A stretch of DNA of 64,000 nucleotides. Origin: Bifidobacterium crudilactis (GTDB lineage Bacteria > Actinomycetota > Actinomycetes > Actinomycetales > Bifidobacteriaceae). Location: assembly GCF_000738005.1 (NCBI RefSeq), contig NZ_JHAL01000002.1:248001-312000 (forward strand), written 5' to 3'. The stretch's first letter is position 1, and every line of letters begins with the position of its first letter. Positions 1 through 9,271 of the stretch are shown here, piece after piece. The position numbers and the translations under genes are program-made. The notes under the pieces are model-generated. The model worked only from the letters and a program-made list of their open reading frames with translations, had not been told where the DNA came from and did no database searches.

Positions 1-181
1 ACCCGCAGATTCCCGAAAGCAATGATAGTATCGCCAGAATCACACTGAACGCCAAAGCGTGAGGAACGCTGGGATGCGCGATGGCGATGGTGCCGAGGAT
101 GAAAGACGCAAAGCTCAGGACGGATACCCGTCTGTTCCGTCGCCTGCGCGCTTCTTTCCTGGTCATCACGAAATCGGACAT
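1..181 (-). CDS. Hypothetical membrane protein, N-terminal fragment
   Basis: The window holds only the first 60 codons; the gene continues beyond base 1. It starts at an ATG (181 to 179) one base after the TGA of the upstream glycosyltransferase, so the two are probably co-transcribed. The visible N-terminus is short and basic (an Arg-rich stretch near residues 8-17) and is followed by two hydrophobic stretches separated by a His-Pro containing turn, as in a small polytopic membrane protein with a cytoplasmic N-terminus. No family can be named from this fragment. A membrane partner for the neighbouring glycosyltransferase is a guess from position only. Confidence 0.5.
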   Translation of the reverse strand, partial: MSDFVMTRKEARRRRNRRVSVLSFASFILGTIAIAHPSVPHALAFSVILAILSLLSGICG

Positions 182-182
182 C

Positions 183-1067
183 TCAGTCCACCAGATCGCC
201 GTCGTCGCGTCTGGCGATTTCTATCTGTTCACGCATCCAGACGCGTTCGGCGGGATTGATATCCATGCTGTCGAGGTATTTCTGGTACACCGGGTAGAAG
301 GTGCGGAGCACGGGATAGAGTGCGTACAGCGTATGCTCCGGCTTTTCCGTCCTCCAGTGCTGGGGATGCGCGTCGAAGGTGTTCTTGAAACGCTTCATGT
401 AGCTTCGGAACGACGAGAAGGATGTGTCCATCCTGCGCGCGCTCATACCGGCGATCATGCGTGGTGAGTATACGGTTTTGTATCCTTTGCCGAGCAGATG
501 CAGGGAAATGTCGATGTCCTCGTGCATCACATCGGACTCGTCGCGGCATACCTCGCCTGCGATGGTGTGCCAGGCCGATGCACGGATGGCCATGTTGGAG
601 CCGAAGAGTAGATAGTGTCCTCCATCGGCTCTGTAAATATTCTGCCTGATGCGGTTATCGCCTTTGAGGCCGATCTTTTTCCCGGGCATGTCGTAATAGA
701 CCACAGGGCCGGTTGCACCCATCGCTTCGGGGTCTTCCGTGAAAATGCCCGACACCACCTCTGCCCAGTCGGGTTTCAACATGCTGTCGGCATCCACCCT
801 TCCGAGGATGTCGCCGGTGGCATGGTTGAGACCCCAGTTACGGGTGGGAATCAGGCCCTGGTCGTCATCTTGGTGCAGAAGACGAACGTTGGCATCCGGG
901 TGTTCCTGGATGAACCGTTCGGTGACGTTTACGGTGTTGTCGGTGGAACGGTTATCTACGACGATCACTTCGTGAGGTGGCACTGTTTGTCTGGTGGCAT
1001 TCAGCAGGCAGTCCGTGATGCGTTCTTCTTCGTTCCAGGCAGGAATGACTATCGAGACGGTCAGCAT
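183..1067 (-). CDS. Family 2 glycosyltransferase (GT-A fold)
   Basis: The protein opens with the classical GT2 sequence SIVIPAWNEEERI and a VDNRSTDNT segment for nucleotide-sugar binding. A VDADS segment about 105 residues in supplies the metal-binding DxD motif, and HEDIDISLH is the probable catalytic-base region. It has no C-terminal membrane helices, so it looks like a soluble or peripheral enzyme that moves a sugar onto a lipid-linked or polysaccharide acceptor. The longest frame begins at a TTG (1118); I prefer the ATG at 1067, which begins MLTVSIV as in the family. A second, membrane-bound GT2 lies at 2721, suggesting shared work on a surface glycan. Donor and acceptor cannot be read from the sequence. 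Confidence 0.8.
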   Translation of the reverse strand: MLTVSIVIPAWNEEERITDCLLNATRQTVPPHEVIVVDNRSTDNTVNVTERFIQEHPDANVRLLHQDDDQGLIPTRNWGLNHATGDILGRVDADSMLKPDWAEVVSGIFTEDPEAMGATGPVVYYDMPGKKIGLKGDNRIRQNIYRADGGHYLLFGSNMAIRASAWHTIAGEVCRDESDVMHEDIDISLHLLGKGYKTVYSPRMIAGMSARRMDTSFSSFRSYMKRFKNTFDAHPQHWRTEKPEHTLYALYPVLRTFYPVYQKYLDSMDINPAERVWMREQIEIARRDDGDLVD

Positions 1068-1191
1068 GCTCTCTAGGATACGTGCCCGGGCATACACAGG
1101 CGGAACGGCACCGTCCAAACTCTGTGCCCGACGCCACCGAAGATGTGTTCGGTGCGCGATAATCCCCGATGTTGTCAGTTAACAGGACATA

Positions 1192-2721
1192 ATGGTATCT
1201 ATGAGTGCTCAAGACAATCAACAGTTCGATCTGGCCGCGGTGTTCCCCCACAAGGGTGATCCACGGCGACCGCCCGAATGGTACGGCAGGGCACTTCTAT
1301 ACACCGGCATTGCGGTATATCTGGCGTGGTTCCTGTTCCGGTCGTGGGGCAAAGTGGAGTTCGTCGTCCTCGACATCGTGATTTCCATGTTCGTCGCCCT
1401 GGCCATGGAGCCGCTGGTGCAGATCCTTGTCCGTCATGGATGGCGAAGGGGGGTTGCGGCCGCCGTGTCGCTGGTGGTGTTGGTGCTGGTCACCATCGCG
1501 CTGCTGGTGATGTTCGGCAATATGTTCGTGCAGCAGGTGACTGGCATGGCCAACGGTCTGCCGGACTTCTACGAGCAGATGTCCAAGACCATAGAGCAGC
1601 AGACCTCCTGGCAGTTGCCTGCCATCTCCGATCTGGGCAATGAAATCGTGAAGAACATTCAGAGCTCCTGGGTGACCGATTTCGCCGGACAGGCGATTTC
1701 CACGACAGTAGGATTCATGAGCTTCCTGCTCAACTTCCTCACCGTCCTGCTGGTCACGTATTACATCTGCGCGGCTGGACCGAAGATGCGCCGAAGCATG
1801 TGCCAGTGGATGAGCCAGAAAAGCCAGCGCAAATTCGTTCTCGTCTGGACGGTGGCGCAGGATCAGATCTCAAGCTTCCTGTTCAGCCGGACGATACTTG
1901 CGGTGATTAACAGTGTGTGCATGTCGATATTCATGGTCATCATGCATGTGCCCTACTGGTTGCCTCTGGCTATTTTCTGCGGCCTGGTCTCCCAGTTCGT
2001 CCCCACGATAGGTACCTATATCGGTGGAGCGCTGCCGATTCTGTTCGCCTGGGGCAGCAATGGTCTGATGGTCGCCTTGAGTGTGCTGATATTCATCGTC
2101 GTATACCAGCAAATCGAGAATCTCATCTTCCTTCCCGCGGTATCCCAACGCACGATGGACCTCAACCCCGCCATCGCCTTCCTGTCGGTTCTGGTGCTCG
2201 GCTCGGTGTTCGGTGCGCTCGGAGCCTTCCTGGCGCTGCCTATCGCGGCGAGCTTCCAGGTCATCTTCAAGACCTACACGAAGCGCTACGAGCTTATCGA
2301 CTCACCGCTGATGCAGGACCCGAAGCCGGTGAAGAAGTCGAAGGTCGTGGCGGGTGCAGAGGCCTTCAACGAGCACGTGATACAACCCGTGGCACACCAC
2401 ATGCCGAGAGCGGCAAGCGGTTCGAGCGCCCGTATAAAGGTGGGCGACCAGGAACTGGACGAATTACGCGATCAGCTGTACACCTCACCTACGTCAGATG
2501 ACCTCGACAGTTCTGAGACGATAGCCATCCCGAAGAACGTCGTAGCATCCGGCGCGAAGCGCAGGCAGCCGCTTTCGGGCAGCGGTCCGGAAATCGCGGA
2601 CGATACATCACCGGATACTCAACCAGACCCTCATGGTGCAGAGGACGAGACCGAGGCCCGGAGGTCCGACAAGAAGGCGAATCAACCTAACCGCGACAAC
2701 CCGAGGAATGACTGGCGCTGA
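1192..2721 (+). CDS. AI-2E family membrane protein (putative transporter)
   Basis: About 380 N-terminal residues form the AI-2E transporter domain (YdiK/TqsA-like), with roughly eight hydrophobic helices and the usual pairing of two helices at the N-terminus, a soluble segment and a helical C-terminal bundle. The family is linked to export of small molecules, including autoinducer-2 in some bacteria, and to Na+/H+ exchange in others; the substrate here is unknown. A charged, probably disordered tail of about 130 residues follows, rich in Asp, Ser and Pro. The start has an AGGA five bases upstream; a second ATG at 1201 is possible. The stop codon shares its last base with the next ATG at 2721, so the pair is translationally coupled. 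Confidence 0.85.
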   Translation: MVSMSAQDNQQFDLAAVFPHKGDPRRPPEWYGRALLYTGIAVYLAWFLFRSWGKVEFVVLDIVISMFVALAMEPLVQILVRHGWRRGVAAAVSLVVLVLVTIALLVMFGNMFVQQVTGMANGLPDFYEQMSKTIEQQTSWQLPAISDLGNEIVKNIQSSWVTDFAGQAISTTVGFMSFLLNFLTVLLVTYYICAAGPKMRRSMCQWMSQKSQRKFVLVWTVAQDQISSFLFSRTILAVINSVCMSIFMVIMHVPYWLPLAIFCGLVSQFVPTIGTYIGGALPILFAWGSNGLMVALSVLIFIVVYQQIENLIFLPAVSQRTMDLNPAIAFLSVLVLGSVFGALGAFLALPIAASFQVIFKTYTKRYELIDSPLMQDPKPVKKSKVVAGAEAFNEHVIQPVAHHMPRAASGSSARIKVGDQELDELRDQLYTSPTSDDLDSSETIAIPKNVVASGAKRRQPLSGSGPEIADDTSPDTQPDPHGAEDETEARRSDKKANQPNRDNPRNDWR

Positions 2722-3947
2722 TGGCACTTCTCAATATTCTTGACGTCATATTGATGATTCTCGGCGTCGTCGGCATCCTGTACCAGGCGGTCTGCATCCT
2801 GACCTCCTTCTTCGCGAAGCCCGTCACCTTTCACGACGCCCCGGCAGACAAGCATTTCGCCGTATTGATTTCGGCGCGCAACGAGGAATCGGTCGTCGGC
2901 AACCTCATAGACTCGGTTCGCGCACAGAGCTACCCTTCGCAATTGGTGGACATCTGGCTTGTGGCCGACAACTGCACCGATGACACCGCCGGCCTGGCAC
3001 GTTCGAAAGGCTGCCATGTGGTGGAGCGCAACAACCTCGACGAAGTCGGCAAGGGCTATGCCCTGACGTACCTGCTCAATCACATCATCGACTCCGAGTA
3101 TGCGCGCACCTACGACGCGTTCTTCGTGTTCGATGCCGACAATCTTCTCGACAGCCATTACATCGAGGAGATGAACAAGGCGTATCAGTCCGGATTCAAG
3201 ATTCTCACGAGCTACCGCAACTCGAAGAACTTTGCCGAGAATTGGGTATCCTCCGGTTCGGCGCTGTGGTATATCAGAGAATCCCGATTCCTGAATTCCT
3301 CGCGGATGGTGTTCGGTTCCAGCTGTCACGTGGGTGGAACGGGTTTCATGTTCTCCAGGGAAATCATGGAACGCAACAACGGATGGAAATTCCACCTGCT
3401 CACCGAGGACCTTGAATTCACGATGGATTCCGTGCTCCACGGGGACCGTATCGGGTATTGCGGTACCGCAATCCTCTATGACGAGCAACCGGTGACCTTC
3501 CGCCAGAGTTGGCGTCAGCGTGTGAGGTGGAGCAAGGGCTTCCTGCAGGTATTCCGCTACTACGGTCCCGATTTGATACGGCGAGCGATTCGTGAACGGG
3601 ACTTTTCGGCGGTTGACCTCACGCTGCTCATTTGCCCCTTCACCGCATTGGGAGCTATCCGGGTCTTCCTCGGTGCCTTGTTCGCGGCATTCGGCTTCGT
3701 CTCATGGGGTGGTCAGATAGCCGCGCTGAGCAGTTGGGCAAGCGGCATCGCACTGAGCATCCTGACCATGATGGGGCTGGCTGCGCTGACCATCGTCGCC
3801 GAGCGCAACCGCATCGGCGCCTCGAACAAGGAGCTGTTCGCATACTGCCTGAGTTTCCCCATCTACATGCTGAGCTATATACCGATTTCCTTCATGGCAA
3901 TCTTCTCCAAACCCGAATGGAAGCCGATTCAGCACAAGGGTCAGTAA
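2721..3947 (+). CDS. Membrane-bound processive-type family 2 glycosyltransferase
   Basis: One N-terminal membrane helix is followed by a cytosolic GT2 domain and three C-terminal helices, the layout of polysaccharide synthases. Conserved pieces are ISARNEES at the nucleotide-binding start, DNCTDDT, the DADN metal site, TEDLEF (acceptor-side Asp) and QRVRWSKG, which is the QxxRW motif of processive beta-glycosyltransferases. The enzyme probably builds or extends a glycan at the inner face of the membrane. It overlaps the preceding AI-2E-type gene by one base, so the two are co-expressed. Sugar specificity cannot be inferred; a surface polysaccharide or glycolipid is the likely product. Confidence 0.85.
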   Translation: MALLNILDVILMILGVVGILYQAVCILTSFFAKPVTFHDAPADKHFAVLISARNEESVVGNLIDSVRAQSYPSQLVDIWLVADNCTDDTAGLARSKGCHVVERNNLDEVGKGYALTYLLNHIIDSEYARTYDAFFVFDADNLLDSHYIEEMNKAYQSGFKILTSYRNSKNFAENWVSSGSALWYIRESRFLNSSRMVFGSSCHVGGTGFMFSREIMERNNGWKFHLLTEDLEFTMDSVLHGDRIGYCGTAILYDEQPVTFRQSWRQRVRWSKGFLQVFRYYGPDLIRRAIRERDFSAVDLTLLICPFTALGAIRVFLGALFAAFGFVSWGGQIAALSSWASGIALSILTMMGLAALTIVAERNRIGASNKELFAYCLSFPIYMLSYIPISFMAIFSKPEWKPIQHKGQ

Positions 3948-4056
3948 CAAGAAGGGTCAGTGCTGTTGCTGCCGAAGAGGGGCAGCGGCGTCAGACGTCT
4001 TGGCGCAGCACGGCAGACCGTGTTGGCGGAGATTGACCGCTTGATATGGTTAAGAC

Positions 4057-5028
4057 ATGAGTACTCCACACGAAGTGATGCCCACAAGTCCAAGCCAATC
4101 AGAGAATCCCCTCGCGGAACCGCAACCCTCGCCGGCGATGTTCAATCCCAATCCAGATGCCGCAGTATCCATCCGTGGTCTGGCCAAGCAGTTCGATGGA
4201 AAGATAGCGGTCAATGGTCTGTCTCTTGACATCCCCGTAGGCTCCTTCTACGGTCTGGTCGGTCCGAACGGTGCCGGCAAGACGACCACGCTGAACATGG
4301 TCACGGGTTTGCTGATACCCGATGCCGGGGTGGCGATGGTGCTTGGCAACAATGTGTGGAGCGATACCAACCACGTCAAGCGCATCATCGGGGTCATGCC
4401 TCAGGCGGACCAGATTTTCGACCGGCTCACCGGCATGCAGCTTCTTGTCTATTCGGGAATGCTCAGAGGCATGTCTCGGACGGAAGTGAGCGCACGCGCC
4501 CAGGATCTGCTCAATGCTTTCGACCTGCAGGCCGCGGCGAATGTGATGGTCAGCGACTATTCGGCAGGAATGACGAAGAAAATCTGTCTTGCCACCGCGA
4601 TGATTCACAGCCCCAGAATTCTCGTGCTGGACGAACCTTTCGAATCCGTCGACCCGGTTTCGAGCGCCAATCTCAAGGACATCCTCGTCGAGTATGCACA
4701 GACCGGCGGAACCGTCATCATCTCCTCGCATGTGATGGCTCTGGTCGAGAAGATGTGCACGCATGTCGCCATCATCAACCAGGGGCAGGTCGCTGCAGCC
4801 GGTACGGTGCAGCAGGTCGCTGCGGGGGAGGAACTGGAAGACCGCTTCCTCGACCTGGTGGGCGGACGGCACGCCGCCGCGCATCTTGCATGGCTCGATG
4901 GCGGCAATGCGGCTGGAGGCATCGCACCGGAGAACATCCAGGGCGCGGCACCTGCACAGACTCCCTCCGCGACTCCGCCAACGGCCGGAACGTATGATGC
5001 TTCACAAGGGCCGGTGAGCGGACGATGA
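4057..5028 (+). CDS. ABC transporter ATP-binding protein
   Basis: This is a single nucleotide-binding domain of an exporter of the CcmA/DrrA type. A Pro-rich N-terminal extension of about 35 residues precedes it. Walker A is GPNGAGKTT, the Q-loop lies in GVMPQADQ, the signature is a degenerate YSAGMTKK, Walker B is ILVLDEPFES, and the switch histidine is in SSHVM. A low-complexity Pro/Ala/Thr tail follows residue 270. The stop overlaps the next start (ATGA at 5025), which pairs it with the membrane protein that follows. No clear Shine-Dalgarno precedes the ATG, so a leaderless or weakly led mRNA is possible. Substrate unknown. Confidence 0.85.
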   Translation: MSTPHEVMPTSPSQSENPLAEPQPSPAMFNPNPDAAVSIRGLAKQFDGKIAVNGLSLDIPVGSFYGLVGPNGAGKTTTLNMVTGLLIPDAGVAMVLGNNVWSDTNHVKRIIGVMPQADQIFDRLTGMQLLVYSGMLRGMSRTEVSARAQDLLNAFDLQAAANVMVSDYSAGMTKKICLATAMIHSPRILVLDEPFESVDPVSSANLKDILVEYAQTGGTVIISSHVMALVEKMCTHVAIINQGQVAAAGTVQQVAAGEELEDRFLDLVGGRHAAAHLAWLDGGNAAGGIAPENIQGAAPAQTPSATPPTAGTYDASQGPVSGR

Positions 5029-6656
5029 ACAGTGCATTAACCGTAGTTCGATTGAGATGGGCCCTGACCATCGCCGCCATGCGCAAGTCCTCATGGCAGT
5101 TGGTCGGATATATCTTCAGTCTGCTCATAGGCCTGAGCATGGTGGTCGGTATCGGTGTGGCAGCCTGGTTTCTGGGAACCCTGGATTTCCAAAACGGGCA
5201 CTCATGGAATTTCCGCCTCCTCTACACCATCGTCGTTCTGGGCGGTGCCGTGGCCAGTCTGCTGTGCGCCCTGGTACAGGTCATGCTCATCGGAGAGGGC
5301 TCGACACTGAACCCGAAGAAATTCGCCTTGTTCGGTATTCCTGACAGAACCTTGCAAAGCGGACTGACCTTGGCCGGGCTTAGCGGCATACCGGCGATTT
5401 CCGGTCTGCTTTCCCTGCTGCTGCTCACCCTGGCATACCGGCATCTCGGCATCGGGATGATGGTGGTTTCGGTCATAGCTGCTCCATTGGCGGTGATTAC
5501 CATCATGAGCGTCTCCAAACTGGTAATCTCTCTGGCATCCACGATGATGCATTCCCGCCGCAGTCAGGCCGTGCTGTACATCCTCGTTATGGTGGTCATC
5601 GTCGGTTTGAGCAATACGCCGAACATCATCATCAATTCCGGCGATCCGACGCAACTGACCCTGGACCCTTTCACGATGATTGCCCGAGTGTTCTCGTGGA
5701 CGCCCTTCGGCGCCCCCTTCCAGTTGCCTTTTGACGCCCAGAGCGGGGATTGGCTGGCTCTCGTGGCTCGTGTGCTCATCATCGCCGCGACATGGGCGGT
5801 CTGCTTCCTGGGTGGGGTCTGGTGTCTGTCAAGAGACCGTAAATTCGCGGGGAAGGCCGAGCAGGCCAAAACCCTCAAGGGCATCGGTCCCTTCTCCTGG
5901 ATGCCGAATTCAACATCAGGAGCCGTCTCCGCACGTCTGCTGAGCTATCTTCGCCGTGACCCAAGGCAGGCGATGTTCCTGCTGTTCCCCTTGATTTTCT
6001 TGATTCTTTTTGCACTGCAGTCGGGAAATCTTCCTGAGCTGGTATGGATGGCTCCGGCCTTTTCTGCGCTGTTCCTGGTTATGGCGGAGGCGAACGGCCT
6101 GGCATACGATGGCCGTGGCTTCATCATGCAGGCCATCATCGGCGTGAGCGGACGAGATGATCGCACCGGCAGGGTACGCGTGTATTGCAGCCTGGGTAGC
6201 GTCTATCTGCTGTTGACTTGCCTGGTGTCCGCCGTCGTGGCACGCTCCTGGACCAGTTCGAGCGGCGTCCTCACGGCAGTGGTCGTCACCGGATGTTCGC
6301 TCGGGCTGTTTATGGCGGGTCTCGGCATCGCAGAGATTTTCTCGTGCATCTTCATGTATCCCGTGGCCAGCATGGACAAGCCGTTCTCGTCCCCGCAGGG
6401 CAGAGCGCTCGCCCAAGGCTTCTTCCCCTTCATCCACATGTTCGCCTGCATCGCGGCGATGCTGCCCACCGGAATCGTCGCCATCGTCCTTGCGGTGACC
6501 TCGGTGCAGGGGTTGTGGTGGATTCTCGCACCAGTGGCGCTTGCGAACGGTGTGCTGTTCCTCTATCTCGGTGTGCTGCTCGGAGGTAAGCTGATGGATG
6601 CACGGTTGCTGAAAATCGTCAGCACACTCGATGGTTTCGCCTCGTTGCAGAAATGA
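5025..6656 (+). CDS. ABC exporter membrane protein
   Basis: This is a 543-residue polytopic protein with about a dozen hydrophobic segments and short loops. It overlaps the preceding ATPase gene by four bases, so it is almost certainly the permease half of that transporter. The arrangement of one ATPase and one large permease without a substrate-binding protein fits an ABC-2-like exporter of lipids, drugs or peptides. I see no motif that names the substrate. Its stop lies three bases before dacB (6660), so transporter and carboxypeptidase may share one transcript; a link to cell-envelope assembly is only an inference from that. Confidence 0.75.
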   Translation: MNSALTVVRLRWALTIAAMRKSSWQLVGYIFSLLIGLSMVVGIGVAAWFLGTLDFQNGHSWNFRLLYTIVVLGGAVASLLCALVQVMLIGEGSTLNPKKFALFGIPDRTLQSGLTLAGLSGIPAISGLLSLLLLTLAYRHLGIGMMVVSVIAAPLAVITIMSVSKLVISLASTMMHSRRSQAVLYILVMVVIVGLSNTPNIIINSGDPTQLTLDPFTMIARVFSWTPFGAPFQLPFDAQSGDWLALVARVLIIAATWAVCFLGGVWCLSRDRKFAGKAEQAKTLKGIGPFSWMPNSTSGAVSARLLSYLRRDPRQAMFLLFPLIFLILFALQSGNLPELVWMAPAFSALFLVMAEANGLAYDGRGFIMQAIIGVSGRDDRTGRVRVYCSLGSVYLLLTCLVSAVVARSWTSSSGVLTAVVVTGCSLGLFMAGLGIAEIFSCIFMYPVASMDKPFSSPQGRALAQGFFPFIHMFACIAAMLPTGIVAIVLAVTSVQGLWWILAPVALANGVLFLYLGVLLGGKLMDARLLKIVSTLDGFASLQK

Positions 6657-6659
6657 GAT

Positions 6660-8129
6660 ATGCGGTTGTCCGATAGTTCCGAAGAACGTTCTCAGTCAAC
6701 CCCTCGGCGTCATATGCGCCGGGGGGTGACCGTCGTCATCAGCTCCGTGCTGACCTTGTTGCTCTGTCTGGCATATGTCGTGGGGGATGCCTTCGACGTC
6801 GTTCCCGGGTCTCTGACCTTCTCCGGAGTGTCTCGACCGACCTTTTCGACCGCACAGCAGGCCTTCAAGAGCTCCACCTTGATGACCTCGGTCGAGCGCG
6901 ACAAAGCCGTGGATGCGGCTGCCGCGACCTCGGCGATGAACACGCTGCTGTCTGCCGAGGGTGTGGGCAATGACTCATCGGTGGTCATCGCGGACGGAAC
7001 AGGCAAGGTCGTCGCACAGCACAATGCCGACACGGCAAGGGAACCTGCATCCACGCTGAAGACGCTGACAGCTTTCACCGCATCCACCGTCCTGGACATG
7101 AACTCCACACTCGACACCGAAGTGTATCTCAACCAGACAGGCGCTGATGGCGGTGCTCAGCTCATCCTCAAAGGCAACGGGGACATGCTGCTGTCCGATG
7201 GGGAGAACGACTCCGCGCATATCAACGGTCGCGCCGGTCTGGGTACGCTGGCCAGGGAAAGCGCCCAGGCGCTCGCCGCACGCGGCATATCCTCTGTGCA
7301 TCTGAGCTATGACGATTCGCTTTTCGGGTCGGATAGAAAACCCGACGGCATCGAGCAGAACGATGCGGAATGGCGATATTTCGCCCCCATCTCGTCCATG
7401 GCCGTCGACGGCGGGCGTCAGTGGACCGACACCGTCAAAGGCGCAGACCCCGACGTGGAGTCGAGCTATCCCACACGTTCGACGCAAACGGCACTTGACA
7501 CGGCCAACACCTTCGTGGCTCTGCTTGCGGGCAACGGCATCACCGTCAACGGAGCACCAGCAGCAGGCACCGTTCCACAAGGCATCTCCGCGCTGGTGAA
7601 GGTACGGTCGGCCAAGCTCTCGGAAATCATGGCCTTCATGCTGAGGAACTCCGACAACACGGAAGCCGAACTGCTGGGCAGGCTCAGCGCCATCAAACTC
7701 GGTACCGAAAACAGCTCGGCAGGGGCGGTCAAAGCCGTCGAACAGACATTGCAGCAACAGTCGATACAGTCGTCCGGACTGCACATGGCGGATTGCTCGG
7801 GCCTGTCACCGGGGTCGACCGTCACGGCAACCACACTGAATGCGATACAGCAGCACTTCATCGCCTCGGGAAACGGCCGCTGCTGCAGCCGAAGGCATGT
7901 CCGTCACGGGGTTGGTGGGTACCGCCGCCGACAGAGCGACGAATGCCTCGCCAATGGGCTGCTTAGGGTGAAAACAGGGACGCTGAGCACCGTCACGTCG
8001 ATGGCGGGCAACGTGTCCAGAACATCCGGGGGGCTCCTGACCTTCGCCGTGATCGTCAACAATCCACAGAACGCGTGGTCGGCCACGCTGGCCATCAATG
8101 CCTTCATGACGAAACTTCCCGAACTGTAG
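6660..8129 (+). CDS. dacB: D-alanyl-D-alanine carboxypeptidase (PBP4/DacB type), with a compensated double frameshift
   Basis: This is a class C penicillin-binding protein that trims peptidoglycan stem peptides outside the membrane. A membrane anchor or signal spans about residues 22-43. The three active-site motifs are present: S131-T-L-K134, S331-D-N and K438-T-G. Between the last two, the translation near residues 407-433 is Arg/Cys-rich and unlike the family, while the +1 frame over about 7876-7959 reads MSVTGLVGTAADR and rejoins the family pattern at LLRVKTG. An extra base near 7872-7876 and a missing C near 7959 would explain this. The open frame is kept, so the product may still fold, or the reference has two base errors. 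TilS follows after 8 bases. Confidence 0.8.
   Translation: MRLSDSSEERSQSTPRRHMRRGVTVVISSVLTLLLCLAYVVGDAFDVVPGSLTFSGVSRPTFSTAQQAFKSSTLMTSVERDKAVDAAAATSAMNTLLSAEGVGNDSSVVIADGTGKVVAQHNADTAREPASTLKTLTAFTASTVLDMNSTLDTEVYLNQTGADGGAQLILKGNGDMLLSDGENDSAHINGRAGLGTLARESAQALAARGISSVHLSYDDSLFGSDRKPDGIEQNDAEWRYFAPISSMAVDGGRQWTDTVKGADPDVESSYPTRSTQTALDTANTFVALLAGNGITVNGAPAAGTVPQGISALVKVRSAKLSEIMAFMLRNSDNTEAELLGRLSAIKLGTENSSAGAVKAVEQTLQQQSIQSSGLHMADCSGLSPGSTVTATTLNAIQQHFIASGNGRCCSRRHVRHGVGGYRRRQSDECLANGLLRVKTGTLSTVTSMAGNVSRTSGGLLTFAVIVNNPQNAWSATLAINAFMTKLPEL
7872..7962 (+). other. dacB: Compensated frameshift segment in dacB
   Basis: Within this segment the reading frame of dacB gives an atypical peptide (GRCCSRRH and onward), while the +1 frame gives an uninterrupted peptide with the family's GLVGT-A-DR sequence. 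The +1 frame ends in a TGA at 7969-7971, just after the point where the original frame resumes with LLRVKTG. The segment is bounded by a probable one-base insertion near 7872-7876 and a one-base deletion in GGC(C)TG near 7959. Confidence 0.75.
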
Positions 8130-8137
8130 GCGCACTG

Positions 8138-9271
8138 ATGGCATATTCGTCGATTCTCAAACACATGCTTGGTGAAGTGAGGGCATGTCTGGAGGCGGAG
8201 GGCATCACCCGCCAGTCCAGGAAGTTTCTTGAGCACGGACACCATCCTGCAGGGCAGGACAGCCCCCTGGTGATGGTTGCCTGTTCAGGGGGTAGGGATT
8301 CAATCGCGCTTGCATCGCTGGCGCATACGGTTTGCGGGATGTTGGGCGTGCGCTGCGGCGCAGTGGTGATTGACCACGGCCTGTTCGAAGCTTCCGCCCC
8401 ATTGACGCGCACGGTGGTGGAACGGTGCCATGGCATGGGACTGTCACCGGTGGTCGATCGCAGAATCCAGGTGCTGCCCGGAGGCAAGGGCGTTGAAGCC
8501 GCGGCCCGTGAAGCCAGATATTCGGCCATCTGCGACACCGCCCGTAAAGAGCAAGCCGCACTGGTGCTGTTGGCGCATACCGCCGACGATCAGGCCGAAA
8601 CGGTGCTGATGGGATTATTGCGCGGTGGAGGACTGAGTGCGCTCGCAGGCATGCCACGAAGCATGAATCGGGACGGTGTTCGTTTCGCCAGACCTCTCCT
8701 CGATTGCACTCGTCGACAGACAACCCAGGCATGCAGGGATCTGCACCTTGAGTGGTGGGACGACCCCAGCAATGGTGAAGGGGTCGGTACGCGGCTGAGT
8801 GCCGAGTATCCCTTGCGATCCCGGGTACGTCACGACCTGATTCCGATGATCGAAGAATTCTGGGGGAGCGACATCGTCACCCAGCTTGCCGTCGGGGCGA
8901 AATCCGCTCGATGCGACCAGGACTATCTCGAGAGACGCGTGGACGAGCTCATGGACGCCGTGGTCACCCTGCACGAGGGAACGGCAATCGGTGAAGCATC
9001 ACCGTTTGAAGATGCTTCGACAGGCGAGGTCGCGCTTTCCGTCGATGCGAAGGCCCTGGAGAGGGAACATCGAGCCATTCGTTTGAGAATTCTCTCGCGC
9101 AGCCTTGAAAGTCTTGGCTTGGCGCCGGCTCGTCGACACGTCGAGGCAATGGATAATCTCATCGTCAAGTGGCACGGCCAAGGTCCAATCGTGATAAATG
9201 GTGGATATTCCGCGTTGCGGCGAGGGCACGTCATTCTCATATGCAAAGATGGTGGGCATGCAAATTGCTGA
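8138..9271 (+). CDS. tilS: tRNA(Ile)-lysidine synthetase
   Basis: TilS attaches lysine to cytidine 34 of the CAU-anticodon isoleucine tRNA, changing both its codon reading and its charging identity. The N-type PP-loop ATP site is SGGRDS, about 50 residues in, inside a Rossmann-like domain. The segment LLAHTADDQAETVLMGLLRGGG matches the tRNA-binding region, and a variable C-terminal domain follows. The frame is open further upstream, but the ATG at 8138 just after the dacB stop gives a family-like N-terminus. The gene overlaps hpt at its 3' end, as in the usual tilS-hpt-ftsH cluster of Gram-positive bacteria. Confidence 0.92.
   Translation: MAYSSILKHMLGEVRACLEAEGITRQSRKFLEHGHHPAGQDSPLVMVACSGGRDSIALASLAHTVCGMLGVRCGAVVIDHGLFEASAPLTRTVVERCHGMGLSPVVDRRIQVLPGGKGVEAAAREARYSAICDTARKEQAALVLLAHTADDQAETVLMGLLRGGGLSALAGMPRSMNRDGVRFARPLLDCTRRQTTQACRDLHLEWWDDPSNGEGVGTRLSAEYPLRSRVRHDLIPMIEEFWGSDIVTQLAVGAKSARCDQDYLERRVDELMDAVVTLHEGTAIGEASPFEDASTGEVALSVDAKALEREHRAIRLRILSRSLESLGLAPARRHVEAMDNLIVKWHGQGPIVINGGYSALRRGHVILICKDGGHANC

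Noticed and set aside
8075-8137. Upstream extension of tilS into dacB
   Set aside because: The ATG at 8138 follows the dacB stop and gives the family N-terminus.
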